Of a stretch of 64,000 bases of DNA, positions 12,950 to 23,300 are shown piece after piece. The position numbers and the translations under genes are program-made. The notes beneath the pieces were generated by a model. The model did no database searches, was not told the DNA's origin, and worked only from the letters and a program-made list of their open reading frames with translations. Source of the DNA: Aralia elata (taxonomy: Eukaryota; Streptophyta; Magnoliopsida; Apiales; Araliaceae); contig JAVJAP010000337.1 of the NCBI GenBank assembly GCA_034770075.1, positions 1-64,000 of the forward strand, written 5' to 3'. Numbering within the stretch: the first letter of the stretch is position 1; each line of letters begins with the position of its first letter.

Positions 12950-13400
12950 CCTGACCCTTTATAGCAGTTCGAGGATGATACTCTATGAATAAACTGAGTC
13001 AACTCCATCACCCAAGAGGAGAGGCATCCCGACAAATCCCGGCTTATTCATGACCTTCTTCAAAGGTTGATCAGTATATACTACCACTAATCTTCCTTGG
13101 AAATAGTGCCTGAGCTTCCTGCTGGCTATCACAAGTGCATAGGCAAAATTTTTCCAAGTTGGGGTATCGGGTTTCGGCATCCCGAAGCACATGGCTGACA
13201 TAATAGACTGGGCATTGTCTGCCTCCTTTCTCCCGAACCAACACCGCTCCTATTGTCATTGAGCTCGCCGCTAGATACAGATACAGGGGCTCCGAAGGGA
13301 TGGGTTTTACCAGAATCGGAGCTGAGGATAGGTACCTTTTAATCCCTTAGAAACGCATCTTCACATTCCGAAGTCCACTGGAAGGTCTTTTCATTTTTTT
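12950..13400 (-). pseudogene. RT-associated RNase H of Tat-1
   Basis: Conserved fragments read GAVLVREKGGRQCPVYYVSH and DAETRYPNLEK, then VVYTDQPLKKVMNKP in a shifted frame. This is the usual order of the gypsy RNase H that removes the RNA template during cDNA synthesis. Several frameshifts and stop codons are present. Confidence 0.8.
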
Positions 13401-13404
13401 GGTC

Positions 13405-14340
13405 CTTTCAAAGTGTTGAAGAAGGGCAGGCACCGTTCCGCTGATTTTGACATGAATCTCCGAAGTGCAGCGATTCTACTCGGTCAATCGTTGAACATCT
13501 TTTGAAAGACTGGGGAGACTTCATGTCCATGATGGCTCTAATTTTTTCCAGGTTAGCTTCAATCCCTCTCTTGCTAATAAGCAAATATCCCAGAAATTTT
13601 CCAGAACCGAGGCCAAACATACATTTGGTCGGGTTTCAGCCGAAGCTTGTACTTTCTTACCGTCTCGAAGCAGTTTTCTAAATCATCCAAGTAGTTCCGA
13701 ACTCTCATGATTTTGACGATCATATCGTCCACATATACCTCCATGCCTTCGGCCCAATAACTTGGCGAACACATAGTTCATCAATCCTTTGATATGTAGC
13801 TCCCGCATTCAATAATCCAAACATTCATCTTCTTGTAAGCCATATATCGCTCGATGCGTATTGAACGCCGTCTTCGGCATGTCTTTCTTGTCCATAGAAA
13901 TCTGGTGATATCCAAAGAAAGCATCCATGAAGCTAAGCATGTCGAACCCAGAAGTAGCATCAATCAACTGGTCAATGTGCGGGAGAGGGTAGAAGTCCTT
14001 CGGGCATGCTTTGTTCAGATCGGTATAAATCTATGCAAACCCGCCATTTACCATTCTGCTTTCGCACTAATACCACATTTGCTAACCACTCCGGATAATC
14101 AATTTCGTAGATGAAATCTGCCTTTAGCAGATTTCGCAATCTCATCCATCAATGATCTTTTGCCTATCGGGAGCGAAGACTCTCCTCTTTTGACGAATAG
14201 GCTTCTTAGAGGGGTCAACACACACAACTTATGGACCGCCACCGACTTATCGACTCTAGGCATATCAGTAGGCTCCCATGCAAAAATGTCCGCATACACC
14301 CGGAGCAGTTCTATCAAATTTGTCCGAAATGGCTCTTACC
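13405..14340 (-). pseudogene. Reverse transcriptase of Tat-1
   Basis: The N-terminal boundary motif ADIFAWEPTDMPRVD lies near 14260-14300, and the catalytic YVDDMIVK motif near 13725-13750 is intact. The thumb region (KYKLRLKPDQ) follows. The middle of the domain is scattered over several frames. It shares its layout with the RT of the second Tat element at 57800-58785. Confidence 0.85.
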
Positions 14341-14367
14341 AGTCCCGAGCCTATCTTGATCGACTTA

Positions 14368-15147
14368 TTACTTTTTCCTACAATCAGTTCTACCCTCCTC
14401 AGTCTCTTCGGCTGGCAGTGCTAGGGGTTCGAAATTTCCCTCAGTGAATGACTCGACTTCTATAGCCATCGTTTGTTTCTGCTTGTTGACCCCAACCGCA
14501 GAGGATATCAGTGAATTCCGGTAGCATCTACGCGCCATGTCCAGATCACCCTTTACCTCCCCGACCCCCTCCGAAGTCGGGAATTTCATCTTGAAGTGAC
14601 AAATCGAGGTGACCGCCTGTAGTGCTGCCAAGGTGGGTCTACCCAAGATGGCGTTGTAGGGTGAATCTATTTGGACCACAAAGAATCGGACTTTGACTTC
14701 TACCTGCCGTGGTGCCGTACCGAAGATTACCGGAAGTTTAACAGTTCCGGCCACCCGAACAGGGTCATTGCAGAAGCCATACAAAAGGGATTCCTGACCC
14801 ACTTCCATCTTCACTCCCCCCAGGTCTAACCTATTGTATGCATGAGTAAACAATATGTCGACCGAAGATCCATTATCGATCATTATTCGTTTCATGTCCA
14901 TGGTACCGACCTGAGCTGTAATGGCCAATGCCCCTTCATGTGGATCAATGGGTTCCGATGGGTAATCCTCATCGGTGAAAGAGATCACCGTGTTGGGGAA
15001 TTGTCGATCTCTCATCGAGGGTCGCTCCGAAACCGACAAAACGGCATCTATCAGCCCCCGTCTCTTCTTTCCTACTTTCTTCCCGAATATTTCCCCTAGT
15101 GATGACATCAACACAATTTCGTGGAGGGTTCGGAGGGGTTGGTGCAT
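14368..15147 (-). pseudogene. Aspartic protease region of Tat-1
   Basis: The longest open stretch of pol (259 codons). It carries DNGSSVDILF (active-site Asp; the family usually has D-[ST/S]-G-S here, and an N replaces the residue after D), followed by GTVKLPVIFGTAPRQVEV and SPYNAILGRPTLAALQAVTS. These are typical of Tat and other gypsy polyproteins. The N-terminal ~50 residues belong to the gag-protease linker. It is open itself but out of frame with RT. Confidence 0.85.
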
Positions 15148-15229
15148 CGAGACGCCTATCGCGATCCGACCCTCTTTCGGCCATCCGTACCGGAATCCTG
15201 TCGGCCCATGACATACTGCACCAATTCAC

Positions 15230-17084
15230 CATTCTGAATTTTCTTCTCGATCAGATCCTTCAGGTGTATAGCAATCCTCTGTAATCATGACCAGAAGTTT
15301 GATGATATTCGCAGTAACGGTTAGGGTTGCCTCGGTGGGATTCGAGTTGTGGTCGGAACAGGGTTCAAACGAGGGTTGATTTCTAATCTCTTCGAGAATC
15401 CTCGCCCGATCCTTAGTGAGAGGGGTATATATATTTTATTCACATTCTTCTTCGGGAAAGGCGGCCTACCACCTCCAGAGTTAACCCCCTCCCTGACCAT
15501 TTCCCGACCCGCCTCCACCATAGAAGTTGCCCTTCGGCTGGTTACCGGGCCGAGGAATATAGTTCTTCTTATCTTTTCCCTTTGACTTATCCTCTTACTG
15601 ATCTTGAGGATTTAAGCTCTTGTAGGCTTCTTCTATGGTGATGAGTCCTTCAGCTCCACCATAGGTTTCAGCCAGGTCCATTGGCGGATTAAGAATAAGA
15701 TTCTTTCCACAAATCTTTGGACTTCCGTGGCATCCAGACCCGTAGTAAAGAATCTAACTGCCTGTTGTTCATTCAGACTAGTCACAGTACCAGCCATGTT
15801 ACGGAATCTTTTCACGTACTCACCCAAACTCTCCCCCGATCTCTGTTTTACTTGGGTCAGAGCCGTAGTTAGACTTTCCTCTCTTCTTGTTGCTACCCAA
15901 ATCGTGTATGAAACTTGTCACTTCAAATCTTGCCATGATCCGACAGAGTTCGAGGGGAGGGACGCCATCCATTTCACGAGCTGCCAGCTTCAGTGTGGTA
16001 ATGAACATGTGGCACTTGGCAGCATCCGGATGATCATAATAATTCATTACTGGATTATACCTGTGAGTTATGATCATAGGGAATCGCCAGTACCGTCGTA
16101 GGAGTCCAAAAAGAGGCATTTTCTTGGTCTTGTCTACTTTGACCTGCTCAATCTCCCTGGTGAAAGGTGAATTCGATATGTTCGGCAACTCCTTGGCCTG
16201 AACCACCGCGGCTAGTTTTTCTTCCAACTCAGCCAATCGTCTGAACAATGGGTTCGGTTTGTTCACTCCTTCAGGGTGGCGACCGAGGCCTGCCATCTGG
16301 TCTGGATCCCCTTCTTTCAATAATATTGTCATCTCGAGAACGGCCTATCCGCCTGTTCCGATCGGGAGTTACGGCTCATGGGCCTGCTGCGGTCCTGTGA
16401 GCGGCTCCTTTGCCTTCTGCGGTCGGGGGAGCGGCTCTGTCGCCTGCTCATCTGCCGCCGCAAAGGGCTTTGATGCCTGCCGCGGATTGGGGAGCGACTA
16501 TTTTAGCCTGCTCTCATTCTGCGAGCGGCTTCGGCGCCTATCACGGACGGGGGAGCGGCTCTGTCGCCTGCTCCGAACTGGGGAGCGGCTCTGTCGCCTG
16601 CTCCGAAACTTGGTTCGGAACCGTCCAAACGATTTAGTCCTGGACTGGTTTCCGATCAGTGTGCTGTCGGCCAGGGGGTCGACTCCGAAGAGACCTCCTC
16701 CTGTCCTTCCATCCTAGCCAAATGCCTCAGCTATTTCACGTTGTTACTGGCGTAATGGCCTCCATTATCTCCTGGTCCTTTGCCCTACGTTGGGTCAGGA
16801 TCCATTGTCGTTTATTCCCATGATCGGTATTACTGCCTGAATAGATAAGGGTTCGAGCCGGGTTGGCAGCCATGTGGGTCGATGGCTCTTAGCGTCTGTT
16901 GGTTGGTATGAAACAGGCGACGACGAACTGGGGCAGACTGGACTTGCAAAGGCGCCCTAGGCTGGCCCCTTGGCCCCAACCTCTCCCTATGCCGACGATC
17001 TGAGTCGGTCGAGGACCGACCTACGCGTTGGTTGTAATGAGAATCAGCTGACCCTTCTCCCCCGTTAAAAGTTGTATTCACCAT
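15230..17084 (-). pseudogene. Gag of Tat-1, frameshifted
   Basis: The start is most likely the ATG at 17084, about 60 bases after the primer-binding site (MVNTTFNGGEGS). The capsid region contains SPFTREIEQVKVDKTKKMP, MFITTLKLAARE and VTSFIHDLGSNKKR, then EYVKRFRNMAGTV. This is a retrotransposon_gag-type capsid. A zinc-knuckle remnant (YCEYHQTSGHD) lies near 15290. Between the start and the capsid is an Arg/Ser repeat block (listed separately). At least four frame changes are needed to read through. Confidence 0.8.
16370..16640 (-). repeat. Arg/Ser-repeat coding block inside Gag
   Basis: The plus strand repeats GGGGAGCGGCTCTGTCGCCT-like units of about 30 bases. On the minus strand they encode RSRRQSRSPV-type repeats. 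The last two units are nearly identical (about 16550-16610) and earlier ones are more diverged. The result resembles an SR domain. Confidence 0.75.
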
Positions 17085-17129
17085 ACCTATTTTCTAGCTT
17101 TAACAGTGATTGAGAACTAACACTAAGGC

Positions 17130-17147
17130 CCTCCTTCTAGCGCCAAT
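17130..17147 (-). promoter_or_regulatory. Primer-binding site of Tat-1
   Basis: Directly after the 5' LTR the minus strand reads TTGGCGCTAGAAGGAGGG. TGG at the LTR junction is the expected complement of a tRNA 3' CCA end. I did not assign the tRNA. Confidence 0.7.
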
Positions 17148-17600
17148 GTTAACGCCAAGATTTGTCTGTGCACTTCAATCACCAAAAATGCGCTAATCCT
17201 CCTGCACAATAACAAAGCAACACTCAGAGGTTCCGGGCGGGTTTTGCCGCCGGGGGGATAGCTCAGGCGTGAGAAAGAATTAGCACAGGTTGTCTCAAGG
17301 TTCTTTAACAATGGAGGTTTTGCAGTTTAGTGTTAAGTTTTGCATTACCTTTTAAATGGAGGGGGGGGAAGCCTTGTATATATATACCTCCTTATCCAAT
17401 CATCACACCTGGACCCACTTGACAGTATAAAGCACATGTCACCATCAACCATATCATAATAAATGCTCCATTTTCAAAATATAAGTCAACCCAGTTAGAA
17501 AGTAACTTCCTTAACTGGATCGCTTCTCCTAACCAAAATCTTTCACATGACGGTCGGAACCTCTAGCCGGGGTCGGGCATCCCGAACCCAGGACCCAACA
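17148..17600 (-). repeat. 5' LTR of Tat-1 (453 bp)
   Basis: It starts TGTTAACGCC and ends CCCAACA on the plus strand, with ACATA following. A TATATATA box on the minus strand at about 17377-17387 is in the right place to drive gag-pol. It differs from the 3' LTR by many short indels. Confidence 0.9.
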
Positions 17601-18040
17601 ACATACATAAGGTTAGCCTCAAAACATTTGAGGTTATTTGACTTTATATTACTCCAAAAGTAAGTAAATTTGTTCCTTTCAAAATAGTAGATCAATATTG
17701 ATTCTTTTAAAAAGGTTAACTTAAACCATTTTCAAAGTTAAAATTTGTATGAATTCATAATATTTTTTGTTAATACAATTATGTAATGTTTATAAATTTT
17801 TTAAAAAAAATATTACTATTAATGAGATCTATTGATTTTTAAATTTTAGACTTGAAATGTATGGTCGATCTTGACCAAACCCGATTGATTTCCGACCCTA
17901 ATATAACCCGAGGATACTTTAAATTCTATAAGGTTAAAGATATAATATACCTTCCCAACTCTACTGATTTCGATCCTAATAAGACCCGGTGCTTAAAATC
18001 CTATAATGTTAGAGATTTAATATATCTTCCTCGACCAGTG

Positions 18041-18041
<1 letters not shown>

Positions 18042-18108
<67 letters not shown>
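18042..18108. repeat. (TA)n microsatellite
   Basis: About 33 uninterrupted TA units. The YIYIYI open frame across it is an artefact of the repeat. Confidence 0.95.
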
Positions 18109-18111
<3 letters not shown>

Positions 18112-18328
18112 AAAATTAGTCCTTTTTTGTATACATAATGATATACCCATGGAGATTATTTCATTAAGTCTCTTTACATAAGTAATCCAAGATATTGCTA
18201 ATAAATAAAAATAGTGTATATTATTTGATTTTTGATTTAAAAATAGTCAAATAAAACTAGTTTAAAAGAATTTGGAAAATTCAACCAGGGTTAATGGAGA
18301 ATTCTCGACTCCAATTGCGTATGAAATA

Positions 18329-18585
18329 TCACTCTGTCCCAAATTAATTATTCAATTTTAATTTTTTTAAGTCAAATTGACTAATTTTAAAATTAATAAT
18401 TAAACATATATAAATATATTTCTAAAATTATAAAAATTGGAGTTAGTAATAAATTGTATATACTTTCTTTTGGTTATAATCTCTTCACTTATATTTTAAC
18501 AAAATAGTAAAAAAAATTAGTTTTAAAAATGGTCAATTTGACTTTAAAATATTAAAATTGAGCAATTAATTTGGGACGGAGGGAG
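18329..18585. mobile_element. Stowaway-like MITE (~257 bp)
   Basis: The right end reads AATTAATTTGGGACGGAGGGAG before TA, the classic CTCCCTCCGTCCCAAAT end in reverse complement. The left end (CACTCTGTCCCAAATTAATT after TA) matches it with a few changes. Inside, AAGTCAAATTGAC on the left pairs with GTCAATTTGACTTT on the right. The TA dinucleotides at both ends fit a Tc1/mariner target. It has no coding capacity. Confidence 0.75.
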
Positions 18586-20306
18586 TATTACTTTTGGGTG
18601 CAGGTTGCGCACATGGGAGAGAATAACAAATTGATGAGGACACGTAGGGAAAGGGTTTCGGGTATAGACTATACCCGCCAACTGTCAAGTTTACTAATTT
18701 AGATGAATTTAATATAATTTTAAATTTAAAAATATCGTAATTAACTTTCTAAATATCAATATTGATATTATGTTTCAGAGCCTAGAGAGTATAATTTTCA
18801 CAAAATTAAATAAGCTAATCTTTTAAAATTGAAAGGGTAGCTTATTCTTAGATATTGTAACGTAAACATTTGTGCTTATACTTACATAGGACCCATAACA
18901 ACAATAATAACAACAACAATAAATAAATAAATAACCGTATAGTGTGTTTCTATTAACATTAGCTTTATTTTTTTGGGGGAAAAAAAGTAAGACATTAATT
19001 TGTGGACAAAATGAAAACCCATTTGCGGGGGAAGTGCATAGAATGGTACACGAAGTCTTGGTTTGAAAATTTAGTGCATGTCAAACACGTTAAAGAGCAA
19101 GACAAAGAAACTGAAAAATCATAAAAATAAAAGTTACAAGTCAACATTAAATCCTTTTTAATTCGGAAAAATTACATTTAAGGGTATTTAGTTGTATTAA
19201 TGAATTGCTTTTAGTTGTAGAGTTTTCTGATTTAATTGCACTTTTGAGTAAATCAAAATTGGCACTCCTCCTCAAATTGTTTGTTGTATTTGTATTACAA
19301 AATTACACAAATAAGCCTCTTAATTAATATCTTACCAAGTACGCCTTTTGAAATTAAGGATACATTTTAAAACGGTTTACTTTTATGAAAAATTATTTTA
19401 GATATATCTCTAACATTTGTTTAAAATATACTACAAACAGTAGTGGAATTGAGCATTTTATCTACCAGTCCAATACTTTGAATATGTTGAAATTGAGAAT
19501 TTAAAACCTTTTAAACACTGCAAATATTGAGAAATTTCTTCGAAGCTTCACATTTCATATTTTAATGTAAAAAGTATACATTGTACGAAAATTTTGGTTG
19601 ATGAAAAAAAATACTAGAAATAGAACATAATATGCAACAAAAATGATGAAAAATTCCTTGTCCTTTTTCATTTTTCCATTGTATGTTGTTTTCTTTGCTT
19701 TCATTTAGCTAAGAAATTTCCTTCATTTCATCACTTTGCTACAATATATTCTTTTTGGCCCTATCTTCATCCCCCTTAAGGGTGTTAGACTTGGCCACAC
19801 ATATACTTTTCTTTCTTTCTTTTTTTCTTCATAATTACTGGTAAAATTTAAAACCATTTTTTCTTCAACCATAATCTTCATTTCTAGTTCTTACTATAGA
19901 AAAATTATTCTTTAACAACAACTAATCAACTGCATCATTCTCCTTTGATCACGCAATGTCACTATAAAACCGCGCATTTAGGGTGATAAAGACTTGTTGC
20001 TACTTGCTAGATTCTGTCCCTTTATTTGTTTAGAACACTCGTAAGATTTTCATGGATGTTCTATGTCACCATATATGTCACGATCAACCTGCAGCCTGAA
20101 GATAAGTTTCAATAAAGCCACACCATAAAAGTTTCGAAAAACTGGACTACTGTCCAAGTACAAAATACCAGTATCCTTGAACCTTGTCACATATTTGAAA
20201 ATGGTTACACTTGGGGTATATTTTTACACATTATCTAAGTCTCTTTTTTTTCTGTTATTTATTCAAAATGTTAGCATTTTTATGCAGCCATAAATTTTTG
20301 TTACAG

Positions 20307-23300
20307 GAAAAGATCCGAATAGCCCTGTATGTGCAAAAAGCAGCATTACATTTCATTAATGGTATGATCTCTTACAAAAGTCCCTTCACATAATCCTATT
20401 CATTTTGCTCTATGTTTCTTTTCTTGTCAAATTTAACATTTTTAACAACTACAGCTGTTAGCATTCGATCCGATTACAAGCTCTCTGATGAAGTCCGAAA
20501 AGCAGGATTTGAAATTGAACCAGATGAACTTGCATACGTTAATCGCTCTCATGATCTCAAGAGCTTAGATTCCCATGGAGGCATAAGGGGATTTGCAGCA
20601 AAACTCAAGGTTTCACTCAAAGATGGAGTTTTTTCAAGCCAAATAACTTCAAGGCAAGAGATTTATGGGTTGAATCGCGTCACTGAAAAAACCATTGAGG
20701 CCTTTTTGGATGTTTTGTATGGGATGCACTTCAGGACTTAACTTTTGATCATTCTAATGGTATGTGCAGTTGTTTCTGTTGGCGTTGGAATCGCCACCGA
20801 AGGGTGGCCTAAAGGCATGTATGATGGAGTAGGAATTATCATGTGTATTTTGTTGGTGGTTATGGTTACTGCTGTTAGTGACTACAAACAGTCCTTACAA
20901 TTTAGGGACTTGGATAAGGAAAAAAATAACATTATGGTTCACGTAACACGCGATGGGAGCAGGCAAAAGGTGTCGATTTATGACTTGGTTGTTGGGGATA
21001 TAGTGCATTTGTCTATTGGAGATCAAGTTCCTGCAGATGGGCTTTTTATATCCGGTTATAGCTTGTCAATAGACGAATCGAGCTTATCTGGTGAGAGTGA
21101 GCCTGTGAATGTGGACGCGAAAAGGCCTTTTCTTTTGTCCGGGACTAAAGTGCAAGATGGTTCTGGGAAAATGCTCGTGACATCAGTTGGTATGAGAACT
21201 GAATGGGGAAGACTAATGGTTACTTTGAGTGAAGGCGGCGAAGATGAGACTCCGTTGCAAGTTAAGCTAAACGGGGTTGCTACTATTATTGGGAAAATCG
21301 GGCTAGCCTTTGCTGTTTTAACATTTGTGGTTATGACCACGCGGTTTATTGTAATGAAGGGAATTCATAATGAGATGACAAAATGGTCGACAAATGATGC
21401 GTTGAAACTTCTCAATTTCTTTGCCATTGCTGTCACTATACTTGTAGTCGCGGTTCCGGAAGGTTTACCATTGGCAGTGACACTAAGTTTAGCGTTTGCA
21501 ATGAAGAAACTAATGAATGACAGGGCGCTTGTTAGGCATCTTTCCGCGTGTGAGACAATGGGCTCTGCTAGCTGCATTTGTACTGATAAAACTGGCACTT
21601 TGACAACAAATCATATGGTAGTTACCAAACTTTGGATATGTGGTGAATCTAAGGAAATAGGAAGTGAAGATAGTGATGGAAATGTAGTGAAATCAACGGT
21701 ATCTGAGAAAGTATTGAGTACCCTTTTGCATTCTATTTTTCATAATACTAATTCTGAGGTTGTGAGAGATAAAAATGGAAAGATCAACATTATGGGTTCG
21801 CCTACAGAATCGGCTTTACTAGAGTTTGCATTGCTTTTTCAAGGCGATTATATGGCGCAATGCAAACAAGCGAAAATTGTTAAAGTTGAGCCTTTTAATT
21901 CCAACAAGAAAAAGATGTCGGTTCTTGTGGCTCTTCCTGGTGGAGGGCGTCGGGCATTTTGTAAAGGGGCGTCAGAAATAATTTTGCAAATGTGCGACAA
22001 TATTCTTAGCAAAGATGGTGAATCTGTGACCTTGTCTGAAGAAGAGCGAAATGGCATTACAAATGTGATAAATGCTTTCGCTTGTGAAGCGTTAAGAACG
22101 CTTTGTTTGGCTTTTAAGGATATGGGAGGTACTAATTCTAGTGCTGATACTATTCCAGATAACAATTATACACTTGTAGCGGTTGTTGGAATTAAGGATC
22201 CTGTTCGCCCTGGGGTGAGGGAAGCTGTTTAAAACTTGTTTTGGATGCTGGGATTATGGTTCGGATGGTTACTGGTGACAATATTCATACTGCTAAGGCC
22301 ATTGCAAGAGAGTGTGGTATTTTGACAGATGATGGTGTGGCTATTGAAGGGCCATATTTTCGGGACAAAAGTGCCCAGGAGTTGCAGGACATTATACCTA
22401 AGCTTCAGGTTCAGACATATATCTAACTGACATTTTCTCTTGAAATCGCTCGAACTTGCTTTTCAAATCTTTCTAGCTATCGAAATCCTTACTAATCTAG
22501 CCGTTTGGGTAGTTGTTAAATCGTCTAATCTAGCTGTATGCAGAGTTGTTAAATTGTGAATCGTATCGTGTATCGAAAATCTCTAAATTGTATATTATAT
22601 TGTGAATCATGAATCGTGTGTCATATCATACCGTAAATCATAAATTATGAGTCGGATCGTGTATCCAAAATCCCTTAATTTTGAATCATGTATCGTATTG
22701 TGAATCATGAATTGTGAACTGTATCATGGATCGAAAGTCCCTAAATCTTGAATTGTTTATCATATCGTGAATAATATTGTAAGATACGGAAAGGCACACA
22801 AAACACAATAATTATATAACATATAGAAAACTCATTTTATTGGACAAGCGTATATTAACTTTGTAATGTAATCAAATGAGCCTATAAACAAATTTTAAAT
22901 AATAAAATATAGTTTGAAGAGTTTAAACTAGGCCTAATCAATAATCAATATTGTTTAAGTAATATTTATTAACAAACAAGAGAAAGAAATATTTTGTTTA
23001 ACTTATAAGTATAAACTCAATGTGAAATTAAACCCCACATTAACGGAAAGTGAAGAGCAAAATACAACTCCAAAACTATATTCAGGTCTCCATCTAAGTA
23101 TGACACAAGAAAAATAGAAAGTGGAAACAAATTCCATTGAAAAGAGAAGAAATACTAGAAAGTTTTTAAGAATTCTTGTATACATCTTCTGAACACCTCT
23201 AATTTAACTACTTAAGATTCCATCTCTAACTTAAGATCGTATCGTAAATCATAGGATACATGCGACGTATCATCAGATACAACTCACTTTTTGATAGATT

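Larger units (their letters stand above)
7531..17600 (-). mobile_element. Ty3/gypsy Tat-lineage LTR retrotransposon, 10.07 kb (Tat-1)
   Basis: Two LTRs in direct orientation bound the element. Both begin TG and end CA, and the 5-bp duplication ACATA flanks them (7526-7530 and 17601-17605). Read on the minus strand the order is 5' LTR, primer-binding site, gag, protease, RT, RNase H, second RNase H and integrase. A convergent ORF on the opposite strand follows, then a purine-rich tract and the 3' LTR. Dual RNase H and an extra antisense ORF between integrase and the 3' LTR are known features of the Tat lineage (Grande, Retand, RIRE2 relatives). Every domain is broken by frameshifts, so the copy is not autonomous as it stands. 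Confidence 0.93.
17606..20306. other. Intergenic DNA upstream of the Ca2+-ATPase
   Basis: AT-rich DNA. A diverged direct duplication of about 85 bp occurs at 17874-18040 (GACC..CTAATA.GACCCG..AGAT.TAATATA.CTTCC twice), followed by a TA microsatellite and a MITE listed separately. I looked here for the N-terminal calmodulin-binding exon expected for an ACA pump (RWR...RRFR-type sequence) and did not find it. Confidence 0.5.

Noticed and set aside
18042..18108. Open frame with YIYIYI repeat
   Set aside because: It is a TA microsatellite; the same applies at 49719-49788 and 59995-60028, where open frames appear on both strands.
21056..22165. Minus-strand open frames opposite the ATPase
   Set aside because: They are shadows of the well-conserved plus-strand coding sequence.
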